DNA from: Nitriliruptorales bacterium
GTDB taxonomy: Bacteria; Actinomycetota; Nitriliruptoria; Nitriliruptorales; Nitriliruptoraceae
Direction: 5' to 3'
Length of the DNA stretch: 5,426 nucleotides
NCBI GenBank assembly: GCA_030835875.1
Contig: JAURQY010000097.1
Location: forward strand, 1-5,426
In this document: one piece after another, positions 1 to 5,412 of the stretch
How the letters are laid out: every line of letters starts with the position of its first letter
How positions within the stretch are numbered: position 1 is the first letter of the stretch
Position numbers and translations under genes: made by a program
The notes under the pieces: generated by a model
What the model was told of the DNA's origin: nothing
The model's input: only the letters and a program-made list of their open reading frames with translations
Databases searched by the model: none

Positions 1-515
1 GCCTCCGCGTCGACGCCGGGATCGTGGTCGCGCTGGTCGTCGCGCTGCTGGTCCTGTGGCTGCTCGACCGATCGACCGTCGGCTTCGAGCTGAACGCGGT
101 GGGGGCGAACCCGAGCGCATCGACCGCTGCGGGGATGGACGTCGCCGGTGCGACCGTGCGCGGGATGACGTTCGCCGGTCTCGCAGGTGGGCTCGCCGGC
201 GGGGCGCTGATCCTCGGTGTGCAGGGCCGCATCACGCCCGGGTTCTCCTCCGGACTCGGCTTCGACGGCATCACCGTGGCGCTCCTCGGGCGCGGAACGG
301 TCGGTGGGACGGTCGCGGCAGGGCTGCTCCTCGGGGCGCTCAAGGCCGGTGGCCGTGCGATGCAGGCGCGCTCGGGCACCTCGCTCGACCTGGTCGTCGT
401 CATCCAGGCACTGATCATCGTGTTCGTCGCTGCGCCGGGTCTGGTCCGCGCCATCTTCCGGGTCCGTGCGGAGGGTGGAGGCACCACGAACATCTCGCAG
501 GGGTGGGGAGCATGA
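1..515 (+). CDS. ABC transporter permease, nucleoside/BMP type, 3' part
   Basis: This is the C-terminal part of an inner-membrane permease of the BPD_transp_2 family (branched-chain amino acid/ribose/nucleoside type). The reading frame is open from base 3, so the gene begins off the left edge; about 170 residues are present, roughly half of a usual protein. Visible are a membrane segment near the start (VVALVVALLVLWLL), then the family's cytoplasmic loop GFELNAVGANPSASTAAGMD, which contacts the ATPase, then Gly/Ala-rich membrane segments (FAGLAGGLAGGALILGV; GTVGGTVAAGLLLGALKAGG) and a last hydrophobic stretch (VVVIQALIIVFVAAPGLV). The loop and the 'GFDGITVALLGRG' segment resemble YufP/NupP, the first permease of BMP-type nucleoside importers. 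The stop overlaps the next permease gene by ATGA, the usual arrangement for the two halves of a heterodimeric channel. Nucleoside specificity is inferred from family resemblance; another simple-sugar-like substrate is possible. Confidence 0.88.
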   Translation, partial: LRVDAGIVVALVVALLVLWLLDRSTVGFELNAVGANPSASTAAGMDVAGATVRGMTFAGLAGGLAGGALILGVQGRITPGFSSGLGFDGITVALLGRGTVGGTVAAGLLLGALKAGGRAMQARSGTSLDLVVVIQALIIVFVAAPGLVRAIFRVRAEGGGTTNISQGWGA

Positions 516-1771
516 GTGCAGCCCTGGTCGTTGCGGGCGTGAGGGCGCGCCGGCGTCGTCTCCGCTTCGCCTCCTTCACGCTCGCACTCGGTGTGCTCGT
601 CCCGGCGCTGCTGATCGGTGGGCGCGGGACCGAGGTCGCGACATTCGTCCTCAACGACGCGCGAGGGGAGCGGTTCGCGCTCCCGGACCTCCAGGTATCG
701 GTCGCGACGGCCGTCCTCATGCTCGCGGCCGGGATCGTGGCACTCGGCGTGCTGCAGTTCGCCCGGGACCTCGGCACTCGGGCACCGCTCGCGGTCGGCA
801 CCGGTGGGGCACTGGCGGTCGCTGCGCTGCTCGTGTGGGCCGGGGCGGGAGAGTCGGTCTCCCTCGTCGCCCTTCTGCGCGGTGCACTCTTCGCGAGCGT
901 CCCGATCGCCTTCGGTGCGATGGCGGGCGTGCTCTCGGAGCGTGCCGGCGTGATCAACATCGCCATCGAAGGGCAGTTCCTCGCCGCAGCATTCACGGCC
1001 GCTGTCGTCGCCTCGATCGTCGGGTCGGCATGGGCCGGGCTGCTCGGTGGCGTCGGGGCGGGGGCGCTCATCGGCGTGATGCTCGCAGGCCTGAGCATCA
1101 GGTTCCGTGCGGACCAGATCGTCAGCGGCGTCGTGCTCATCGTGCTCGCCACCGGCGTGACGTCGTTCATGACCTCGCAGGTGCTCGCGGCCAACACGTC
1201 GCTGAACTCGCCGGTCCGGTTCACCGCCACCGCTGTACCGCTCCTCAGCGACCTCCCGTTCCTCGGCTCGGTGATCTTCCGCCAGACACTCCTCGTCTAC
1301 CTCATGTTCGCCACGGTGATCGTCCTGCAGTTCGCCCTGTTCCGGACCCGCTGGGGACTGCGCCTGCGCTCGGTGGGGGAGCACCCCGCGGCTGCGGACA
1401 CGGTCGGTATCGACGTCCACAGGACACGGTTCCGCGCGGTCGTGCTCGCCGGTGTCCTCGCAGGAGTCGGCGGGTCGTGGTTCACGCTCGAGGCGGCAAG
1501 CCAGTTCTCCAAGGAGATGTCCGGGGGACGCGGGTTCATCGCCCTCGCCGCGATGCTCGTGGGGCGCTACAGCCCGGTCGGCGCGCTCGCCGCGGCGCTG
1601 CTCTTCGGTTTCTCCGATGCGCTCGCGACCGCGCTGCAGCGTCTCCCGGTCCCGCTGCCCTCGACGCTGCTCCGGGCCACGCCGTACGTGATCACGCTCG
1701 TCGTCGTCGCAGGACTCGTCGGCCGCCTGCGGGTCCCGGCAGCCGACGGGAAGCCCTACGTCAAGCAGTGA
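512..1771 (+). CDS. ABC transporter permease, nucleoside/BMP type (NupQ/YufQ-like)
   Basis: The product is a 419-residue multi-pass membrane protein, the second permease of the importer begun upstream. The ATG at 512 overlaps the previous stop (ATGA), and a GGGG-type ribosome site (about 499-503) lies 8 bases before it, suggesting coupled translation. The family core starts near residue 115: LLRGALFASVPIAFGAMAGV, then SERAGVINIAIEGQ (142-155), a hallmark of YufQ/RnsD-like permeases. Next come membrane segments at about 157-196, 202-224 and 255-276, and the ATPase-contact loop with GLRLRSVGEHPAAADTVGID (282-301). The end holds GFIALAAMLVGRYSPVGALA (341-360) and a last segment at about 390-405. 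About 110 residues precede the core, with an Arg-rich cytoplasmic start (11-18) and roughly three extra hydrophobic stretches (20-36, 62-84, 91-110); the Bacillus-type protein lacks most of this. The predicted partners are the upstream permease plus an ATPase and a lipoprotein outside the window. The substrate is inferred. Confidence 0.92.
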   Translation: MSAALVVAGVRARRRRLRFASFTLALGVLVPALLIGGRGTEVATFVLNDARGERFALPDLQVSVATAVLMLAAGIVALGVLQFARDLGTRAPLAVGTGGALAVAALLVWAGAGESVSLVALLRGALFASVPIAFGAMAGVLSERAGVINIAIEGQFLAAAFTAAVVASIVGSAWAGLLGGVGAGALIGVMLAGLSIRFRADQIVSGVVLIVLATGVTSFMTSQVLAANTSLNSPVRFTATAVPLLSDLPFLGSVIFRQTLLVYLMFATVIVLQFALFRTRWGLRLRSVGEHPAAADTVGIDVHRTRFRAVVLAGVLAGVGGSWFTLEAASQFSKEMSGGRGFIALAAMLVGRYSPVGALAAALLFGFSDALATALQRLPVPLPSTLLRATPYVITLVVVAGLVGRLRVPAADGKPYVKQ

Positions 1772-1795
1772 GCGCCGGTCCGGCCGGCCGTCGGA

Positions 1796-2986
1796 TCAAC
1801 GCGAGCAGACCAGCTCGGCGATCCGGCTGATGCCCTCCTCGAGGTCGGCGTCAGCGAGCGCGTAGGAGAGGCGGAACGTCGCCTCCGATCCGAACCCCTC
1901 GCCGGGGACGACGGCGACCTTCGCCTCGTCGAGCAGGACCTCGGCGAGGTCCAGCGACGAGCCGATCCGACGGCCGGAGATCTGCGCGCCGAGCAGACCG
2001 CGCATGCTCGGGTAGATGTAGAACGCGCCCTCAGGTTCGATCACCTCGAGCCCCTCGATGGCGGCGAGCATCCGGTAGGCGGTGCGGCGGCGGCGGTCGA
2101 AAGCGACCCGCATCTCCGCGACCGCCTCCTGCGGCCCGGTCAGCGCGGCGAGCGCAGCGGACTGCGCGACATTGTTGACGTTCGAGCACAGCTGCGTCTG
2201 GAGCTTCGTGATCCCCGCCGTGATCTCCCTTGGTGCGATCGTCCAGCCGACCCGCCAGCCCGTCATCGCGTAGCCCTTTGCGACGCCGTCCACGATGACG
2301 GTCCGAGGTGCGACCTCGGGGGCGACGGCCGGCATGGTGGTGAACCGGGCGTCCCCGTAGACGAGCTCGCGGTAGATCTCATCGGTGATCACCCAGATCC
2401 CGTGCTCCGCCGCCCAGCGTCCGATCGCTGCGACCTCGTCCGGCGGGTAGACGGCGCCGGTCGGGTTGGATGGCGAGACGAAGACCAGCGCCTTCGTCCT
2501 CGGCGTCCGTGCGGCCTCGAGCTGCTCGACGCTGACGCGGAAGCCCGTCGAGGCGTCCGCGGGCACCGCCACGGTCGTGCCGCCGGCGAGCCCGATCTGC
2601 TCGGGGTAGCTGACCCAGTAGGGGGACGGGACGAGGACCTCGTCGCCTTTGTCGACGATCGCCATGAAGACGTTGTAGAGGGCGTGCTTCCCGCCGTTCG
2701 CGATGACGACCATGTCCGCCGTGACGTCGAGCCCGTCGCGCCGTGCTCGCTCGGCGATCGCCTCGCGGAGCGGCGCGAGCCCTGCGGCGGGCGTGTAGCG
2801 GTGCATCCCGGGGTCGGCTGCCGCGCGCTGTGCCGCCTCGACGATGTGGGCGGGCGTCGGGAAGTCGGGTTCGCCGGCTGCGAAGCCGATGACGGGCTCT
2901 CCGGCTGCCCGCAGGGCCTTCGCCTTCGCATCGACCGCCATCGTCGCGGACGGTGCGAGTCCTTCGATGCGCGCGCTGAGGCTCAT
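1796..2986 (-). CDS. Class I aspartate aminotransferase (subfamily I-gamma), PLP-dependent
   Basis: This 396-residue cytoplasmic enzyme of fold type I transfers an amino group between aspartate/glutamate and their 2-oxo acids. It matches Thermus-type aspartate aminotransferase closely as I recall that sequence: PSATMAVDAKAKALRAAGE near the start, AAGEPDFPTP (36-45), RYTPAAG (63-69), the SPYWVSYPE cofactor-ring segment (121-129, Trp124), SPSNPTGAVY (171-180, Asn174), TDEIY (201-205, Asp202 and Tyr205), and VAKGYAMTGWRVGW (235-248), where Lys237 is the Schiff-base lysine. Arg372 in FRLSYA should bind the substrate carboxylate. All catalytic residues are present and the length is normal. The ATG at 2986 is preceded by GGAG with 5 bases of spacing. 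The gene is divergent from serC and convergent with the permease gene 24 bases away. Enzymes of this subfamily can also transaminate prephenate or other acids; the sequence read here does not separate these roles. Confidence 0.93.
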   Translation of the reverse strand: MSLSARIEGLAPSATMAVDAKAKALRAAGEPVIGFAAGEPDFPTPAHIVEAAQRAAADPGMHRYTPAAGLAPLREAIAERARRDGLDVTADMVVIANGGKHALYNVFMAIVDKGDEVLVPSPYWVSYPEQIGLAGGTTVAVPADASTGFRVSVEQLEAARTPRTKALVFVSPSNPTGAVYPPDEVAAIGRWAAEHGIWVITDEIYRELVYGDARFTTMPAVAPEVAPRTVIVDGVAKGYAMTGWRVGWTIAPREITAGITKLQTQLCSNVNNVAQSAALAALTGPQEAVAEMRVAFDRRRRTAYRMLAAIEGLEVIEPEGAFYIYPSMRGLLGAQISGRRIGSSLDLAEVLLDEAKVAVVPGEGFGSEATFRLSYALADADLEEGISRIAELVCSR

Positions 2987-3049
2987 GGCAGCTCCATGTG
3001 AGGGCGGTACGGGCGTTGTCCGCGGGAGCGTACTCTCCGGTCCCGTCCC

Positions 3050-3080
3050 TCCGGCCGCCGCGCTCGGCCGGACTCGAGTC
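3050..3080. repeat. Inverted repeat and adjoining 10-bp palindrome in the serC leader
   Basis: TCCGGCCG (3050-3057) and CGGCCGGA (3065-3072) form a perfect 8-bp stem around a 7-base loop. Sharing its last two bases is the perfect palindrome GACTCGAGTC (3071-3080). Both lie between the candidate serC -10 and the ribosome-binding site, ending 6 bases before that site. They could be a repressor operator or a leader hairpin affecting serC translation. Chance dyads are common in DNA this GC-rich, so the regulatory role is only a suggestion. Confidence 0.4.
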
Positions 3081-3086
3081 CATCGC

Positions 3087-3091
3087 AGAGG
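3087..3091 (+). promoter_or_regulatory. serC: Ribosome-binding site deciding the serC start
   Basis: AGAGG lies 5 bases before the ATG at 3097. It supports this start over the in-frame GTG at 2998, which would add 33 residues (beginning RAVRALSAGAYS) of the sort produced by translating an intergenic region. Confidence 0.7.
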
Positions 3092-3096
3092 TCCTC

Positions 3097-4209
3097 ATGG
3101 CAGCCCCGACGATCCCCGCCGAACTGCTCCCGCGCGACGGCCGGTTCGGATGCGGCCCGAGCCGGGTGACGGCGTCCGCGCTCGACGAGCTCGCACGTGT
3201 CGGGCGCTCCGTGATGGGGACCTCCCACCGTCAGGCGCCGGTCCGCTCGGAGGTCCGGGCGCTGCGAGAGGGCCTGCACGCGCTCCTCGGTGCACCGGAG
3301 GATCACGAGGTGCTCATCACCGTCGGAGGTGCGACGGCGTTCTGGGATGCGGCCGTCTTCGGGCTCGTGGAGGAGCGCTCGCAGCACTACGTCTTCGGCG
3401 AGTTCAGCAGCAAGTTCGCGAGCGCGGTCAAGGCCGCGCCGTGGCTGGCCGATCCGGTCCTCGTCACCTCCGAGCCGGGTACGCGGCCAGAGCCGGTCGC
3501 GGCGCCGGATGACGTGGACGTCCACGCGTGGACGCACAACGAGACGTCGACGGGCGTGATGCAGGACGTGCGGCGCCTCGACGATGCGCTCGTCGTCGTC
3601 GACGGGACCTCGGCCGCAGGTGGGCTGCCCATCGATCTGGCGCAGGTCGATGTGTACTACTTCAGCCTGCAGAAGGGCTTCGCGGCGGATGGTGGTCTGA
3701 CGATCGCGATCGTGTCGCCGCGCGCGATCGAGCGCATCGAGCGCATCGCCGCGAGCGGACGCTATGTGCCGGCGTTCCTCGACCTCGGTGTCGTCCTCGA
3801 GAACAGCCGGAAGGATCAGACCTACAACACGCCGGCGATCGCAACGGTCATCCTCGCACGCGCGCAGGTGCAGCAGATGATCGCTGAGCATGGCGACCTC
3901 CGGGGTGTCGTCGCGGCGCAGCGCTCGAAGGCCGACCACATGTACGGCTGGGCTGAGTCACGAGCCTGGGCGCAGCCGTTCGTCTCGGAGGATGCCGCAC
4001 GATCGCTCGTCGTCGCGACGATCGACCTCGACGGGATCTCCGCCGACGACGTGAACGCGGCGCTGCGGGCGCACGGCATCGTCGACACCGACGCCTACCG
4101 CAAGCTCGGACGCAACCAGCTCCGCATCGGCATGTTCCCGGCGGTCCCGCTCGAGGACCTCGAGGCGTTCACCGCCTGCGTCGACCACGTCGTGGCCCAG
4201 CTGAGCTGA
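3097..4209 (+). CDS. serC: Phosphoserine aminotransferase, actinobacterial type
   Basis: SerC converts 3-phosphohydroxypyruvate plus glutamate to O-phosphoserine and 2-oxoglutarate, the second step of serine biosynthesis; it may also act in the DXP-dependent pyridoxal phosphate route of organisms that have one. The 370-residue product resembles the mycobacterial enzyme along its whole length: PRDGRFGCGPSRV (12-24), GTSHRQAPV (41-49), VGGATAFWDAAVFGL (76-90), GEFSSKFASAV (101-111), WTHNETSTGV (145-154), VVVDGTSAAGGLPID (166-180), YYFSLQKGFAADGG (187-200) with Lys193 as the Schiff-base lysine, NSRKDQTYNTPAIAT (236-250), and GIVDTDAYRKLGRNQLRIGMF (327-347). This is the divergent class V aminotransferase branch (TIGR01366-like), not the E. 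coli type. All motifs are intact. The PLP-binding Asp is probably Asp169. serA and serB are not in the window. The gene diverges from the aspartate aminotransferase and its stop lies 3 bases from that of the PAC2 gene. Confidence 0.95.
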   Translation: MAAPTIPAELLPRDGRFGCGPSRVTASALDELARVGRSVMGTSHRQAPVRSEVRALREGLHALLGAPEDHEVLITVGGATAFWDAAVFGLVEERSQHYVFGEFSSKFASAVKAAPWLADPVLVTSEPGTRPEPVAAPDDVDVHAWTHNETSTGVMQDVRRLDDALVVVDGTSAAGGLPIDLAQVDVYYFSLQKGFAADGGLTIAIVSPRAIERIERIAASGRYVPAFLDLGVVLENSRKDQTYNTPAIATVILARAQVQQMIAEHGDLRGVVAAQRSKADHMYGWAESRAWAQPFVSEDAARSLVVATIDLDGISADDVNAALRAHGIVDTDAYRKLGRNQLRIGMFPAVPLEDLEAFTACVDHVVAQLS

Positions 4210-4212
4210 CGT

Positions 4213-5115
4213 TCAGGAGTCGCCGCGGAGGAAACGCTCGATCTCTGCGGCGAGCTCGTCGCCGGACGGGACCTCGGCATCCGTGAGAGGGCCGCCCCGC
4301 GCGCTGTCGATGCCGAGGGGACCGGCGTCACCCACCGCCTGCGCGTCGTAGAGGCGCTCGAGCTGTGTGACATGTTCCCGAACCTCGTCGGAGGACGTCG
4401 CTGCGACGTCGAGCCGCCGGCGGTTCGCTTCGATGTCGGCATCCATGTCGACGAGGTCGACCGCCGTCCCGAGATGGGCGGACAGCCGCTCGAGTAGCGC
4501 ACGAGAGGCCTCCAGATAGGGGCCTGCGACGTAGTGCGGGATGCGGACCCACATCCCGAGCGTGGTCAAGCCATGCCCCGCGAGCTCCGCCTCGAGCGCG
4601 ACCTGAGCGGAAGCCGGGACCACCATCTGTTCGTGCGGCGCGCCGAGTCGCTCGAGCAGCGCGTCATCGTTCGACGTGCAGACGAGCTGGACAGGACGCG
4701 TGTGGGGGAGCGGACCGGGGACGCTCCCGAGCCCGACGTACCGGCGGATACCGAGCATGTCGGCGAGTTCCTTCATGTCATCGGCGAGCGCTCGCCAGCC
4801 GAGGTCCGGCTCCGGGCCGGTCATCAGGAGGAGATCCGGACCGCTCGTCGGTGCCAGGTGGCGGATCGTCAGCTCGGGCCAGCGGACCTGGCGGAGCCGC
4901 CCACGGTCGATCTCGAGCTCCGGCCTACGGTCGCGATAGTCGAACAGCGCGTCGGGGTCGAAGCGACCGATGCGCTGCGCCGGATAACGCTCGAGGAGGT
5001 GCTCCGCGGCGCCGGTCCCGCCCGCTCCCGCATCGGTCCAGCCGTCGAATGCGACGATGAGAGCGGGTTCGGGCCGGACGACGGGCCGGGAAGGATCGAG
5101 GCGGAGGAGTCGCAT
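4213..5115 (-). CDS. PAC2 family protein (proteasome-assembly-chaperone-like fold)
   Basis: This is a 300-residue, soluble, acidic-tailed protein of the PAC2 family (PF09754), widespread in Actinobacteria and archaea. Visible family features are an N-terminal strand followed by ALIVAFDGWTDAGAGGTGAAEHLL (18-41), FDPDALFDYRDRRPELE (52-68), a central strand DLLLMTGPEPDLGW (94-107), GIRRYVGLGSVPGPLPHTRP (122-141), and MWVRIPHYVAGPYLEASRALLERL (188-211). A charged helical tail follows (about 220-300) with VREHVTQLERLYD. Length is normal for actinobacterial members. The fold resembles eukaryotic proteasome assembly chaperones, but the bacterial function is not established; no proteasome gene lies in this window. 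The ATG at 5115 gives the expected N-terminus yet has no Shine-Dalgarno sequence, and a -10-like TACCGT stands 6 bases before it, suggesting leaderless expression. The gene converges on serC with a 3-base gap. Confidence 0.9.
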   Translation of the reverse strand: MRLLRLDPSRPVVRPEPALIVAFDGWTDAGAGGTGAAEHLLERYPAQRIGRFDPDALFDYRDRRPELEIDRGRLRQVRWPELTIRHLAPTSGPDLLLMTGPEPDLGWRALADDMKELADMLGIRRYVGLGSVPGPLPHTRPVQLVCTSNDDALLERLGAPHEQMVVPASAQVALEAELAGHGLTTLGMWVRIPHYVAGPYLEASRALLERLSAHLGTAVDLVDMDADIEANRRRLDVAATSSDEVREHVTQLERLYDAQAVGDAGPLGIDSARGGPLTDAEVPSGDELAAEIERFLRGDS

Positions 5116-5121
5116 AAGGAG

Positions 5122-5127
5122 ACGGTA
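5122..5127 (-). promoter_or_regulatory. Candidate -10 element of a leaderless PAC2-gene transcript
   Basis: Read on the minus strand, TACCGT fits the actinobacterial TANNNT -10 pattern and ends exactly 6 bases before the ATG at 5115, so transcription would start at or next to the A of the start codon. The bases between (CTCCTT on the minus strand) contain no ribosome-binding site. No good -35 is seen 17 bases upstream, which is common for leaderless promoters. Confidence 0.5.
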
Positions 5128-5174
5128 CCGGCGGCAGAAGGCCGCTCGCCGCGGATCTGCGCACGGGCGACGAA

Positions 5175-5210
5175 ACGGAAGGGGCCGCCCCGAAGGGCGG
5201 CCCCGACCGT
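5175..5210 (-). terminator. Strong hairpin terminator with UUCG loop, downstream of the basic-peptide gene
   Basis: GGGGCCGCCC (5181-5190) and GGGCGGCCCC (5195-5204) form a perfect 10-bp GC stem with a 4-base loop. A further 4 bp (ACGG 5175-5178 with CCGT 5207-5210) can pair beyond a 2x2 internal loop. On the minus strand the loop is TTCG closed by C-G, the exceptionally stable cUUCGg tetraloop; on the plus strand it reads CGAA. The hairpin begins 22 bases after the stop of the 41-residue gene and is followed on the minus strand by a modest T-rich stretch (TTCCGTTTCG). No plus-strand gene ends nearby. Confidence 0.78.
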
Positions 5211-5226
5211 GCTGAAGAGGCTCAGC

Positions 5227-5352
5227 TCACTTCTTGGTGGTCCGCTTCTTCGCGGCCTTCTTGGCCGGACGCTTCGCCGCGGCCTTCTTGGCCGGCGCGC
5301 GCTTGGCCGTCTTCTTCGCGGCCTTCTTGGCCGTCTTCTTGGCGGCTGCCAT
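5227..5352 (-). CDS. 41-residue Lys/Ala-rich basic peptide, histone H1/HU-tail-like
   Basis: The peptide starts MAAAKKTAKKAAKK and ends KKRTTKK. It holds 16 Lys, 3 Arg, 15 Ala, 4 Thr, 2 Pro and one Met, with no acidic residue, giving a charge of about +19. The repeating AAKK/PAKK pattern is that of the DNA-binding tails of histone H1-like proteins and of actinobacterial HU proteins, but here no folded domain is attached. A role in binding DNA or RNA in the nucleoid is inferred. Support for a real gene: GGGAGG lies 10 bases before the ATG at 5352; a strong terminator follows the stop; all 16 lysines use AAG; and the other frames across this stretch give no plausible protein. An in-frame ATG at 5370 would add six residues (MGGRAT), but it lacks its own ribosome site and would place the GGGAGG inside the gene. 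The gene appears monocistronic. Confidence 0.75.
   Translation of the reverse strand: MAAAKKTAKKAAKKTAKRAPAKKAAAKRPAKKAAKKRTTKK
5245..5332 (-). repeat. Internal direct repeats within the basic-peptide gene
   Basis: A 22-base segment occurs identically at 5245-5266 and 5311-5332, 66 bases apart and therefore in the same codon phase. It encodes AKKAAKK. A shorter 16-base copy of the same unit lies at 5278-5293. The exact DNA identity suggests that the coding repeat grew by in-frame duplication or is kept uniform by strong codon preference. Confidence 0.75.
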
Positions 5353-5362
5353 CGTGGCTCTG

Positions 5363-5368
5363 CCTCCC
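5363..5368 (-). promoter_or_regulatory. Ribosome-binding site of the basic-peptide gene
   Basis: GGGAGG on the minus strand lies 10 bases before the ATG at 5352. The spacing is slightly long but usable, and the motif overlaps the alternative ATG at 5370, so it favours the shorter 41-residue product. Confidence 0.6.
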
Positions 5369-5392
5369 ATGTCGGTTCGTGCGATCCAGGTG

Positions 5393-5408
5393 GTTCGCAC
5401 GTGCGAAC
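5393..5408. promoter_or_regulatory. Perfect 16-bp palindrome, likely operator upstream of the basic-peptide gene
   Basis: GTTCGCACGTGCGAAC is a perfect palindrome with a CACGTG core. On the minus strand it overlaps the end of the candidate -10 (5407-5412) and covers the predicted transcription start, a classic place for a repressor site. Further GTTCG/CGAAC half-sites stand at 5375-5379, 5419-5423 and 5422-5426. Which regulator binds is unknown; it could also serve a gene beyond the right edge. Confidence 0.55.
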
Positions 5409-5412
5409 ACTA
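5407..5412 (-). promoter_or_regulatory. Candidate -10 element for the basic-peptide gene
   Basis: TAGTGT on the minus strand fits TANNNT and sits in a locally AT-richer patch (CTTTAGTGT). Transcription would begin near 5400 and give a leader of about 48 bases before the ATG at 5352. The -35 region would lie at or past the window edge and cannot be judged. Confidence 0.4.

Larger units (their letters stand above)
2987..3096. promoter_or_regulatory. Divergent intergenic region between the aminotransferase and serC, with candidate promoters
   Basis: The 110 bases must carry promoters in both directions. Two TANNNT -10 candidates overlap back to back: TACTCT at 3031-3036 on the plus strand for serC, and TACGCT at 3032-3027 on the minus strand for the aminotransferase. 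Each would give a leader of roughly 35-55 bases. No convincing -35 hexamer stands at 17 bases from either. Further toward serC lie an 8-bp inverted repeat and a 10-bp palindrome, described separately. The -10 assignments rest only on motif and position; TANNNT is short and can occur by chance. Confidence 0.35.

Noticed and set aside
56..511. In-frame upstream extension of the second permease to 56
   Set aside because: The added 152 residues are Arg-rich out-of-frame translation of the first permease. The ATGA overlap at 512 with a ribosome site is the natural start.
415..1230. Minus-strand open frame (271 codons) antisense to the permease genes
   Set aside because: Low-complexity Ala/Thr/Pro/Ser-rich translation typical of the complement of membrane-protein codons; the plus strand carries an obvious permease.
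1772..1795. GC-rich dyads (CGGCCGGCCG) in the gap between permease and aminotransferase genes as a bidirectional terminator
   Set aside because: The palindrome has no loop and no T-tract on either strand; overlapping GGCC repeats are expected at this base composition.
2983..2997. Four-codon minus-strand frame (MELP, stop overlapping the aminotransferase ATG)
   Set aside because: It looks like a coupled leader peptide, but it has no ribosome site of its own, and its second codon is the GGAG that serves the aminotransferase start. Most likely chance.
2984..2998. CATGG-N5-CCATG inverted repeat around the aminotransferase start
   Set aside because: Only 5 bp of stem, a by-product of two nearby ATGs; too weak to be a convincing translational switch.
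2998..3096. Longer serC starting at the GTG at 2998
   Set aside because: It would add 33 residues with no similarity to SerC proteins and consume the whole divergent promoter region; the ATG at 3097 has a well-spaced AGAGG.
2983..3939. Long minus-strand open frame (318 codons) antisense to serC
   Set aside because: The translation is Arg/Asp-rich without any recognisable domain, and the opposite strand encodes a clear, full-length SerC. In GC-rich DNA such antisense frames arise by lack of stop codons.
5222..5410. 62-codon minus-strand frame over the basic-peptide gene
   Set aside because: It is out of phase with the AAKK frame; its Glu/Gly/Gln-rich repeat (QEGREE) is the frame-shifted reading of the Lys/Ala codons, and its start falls inside the operator-like palindrome.
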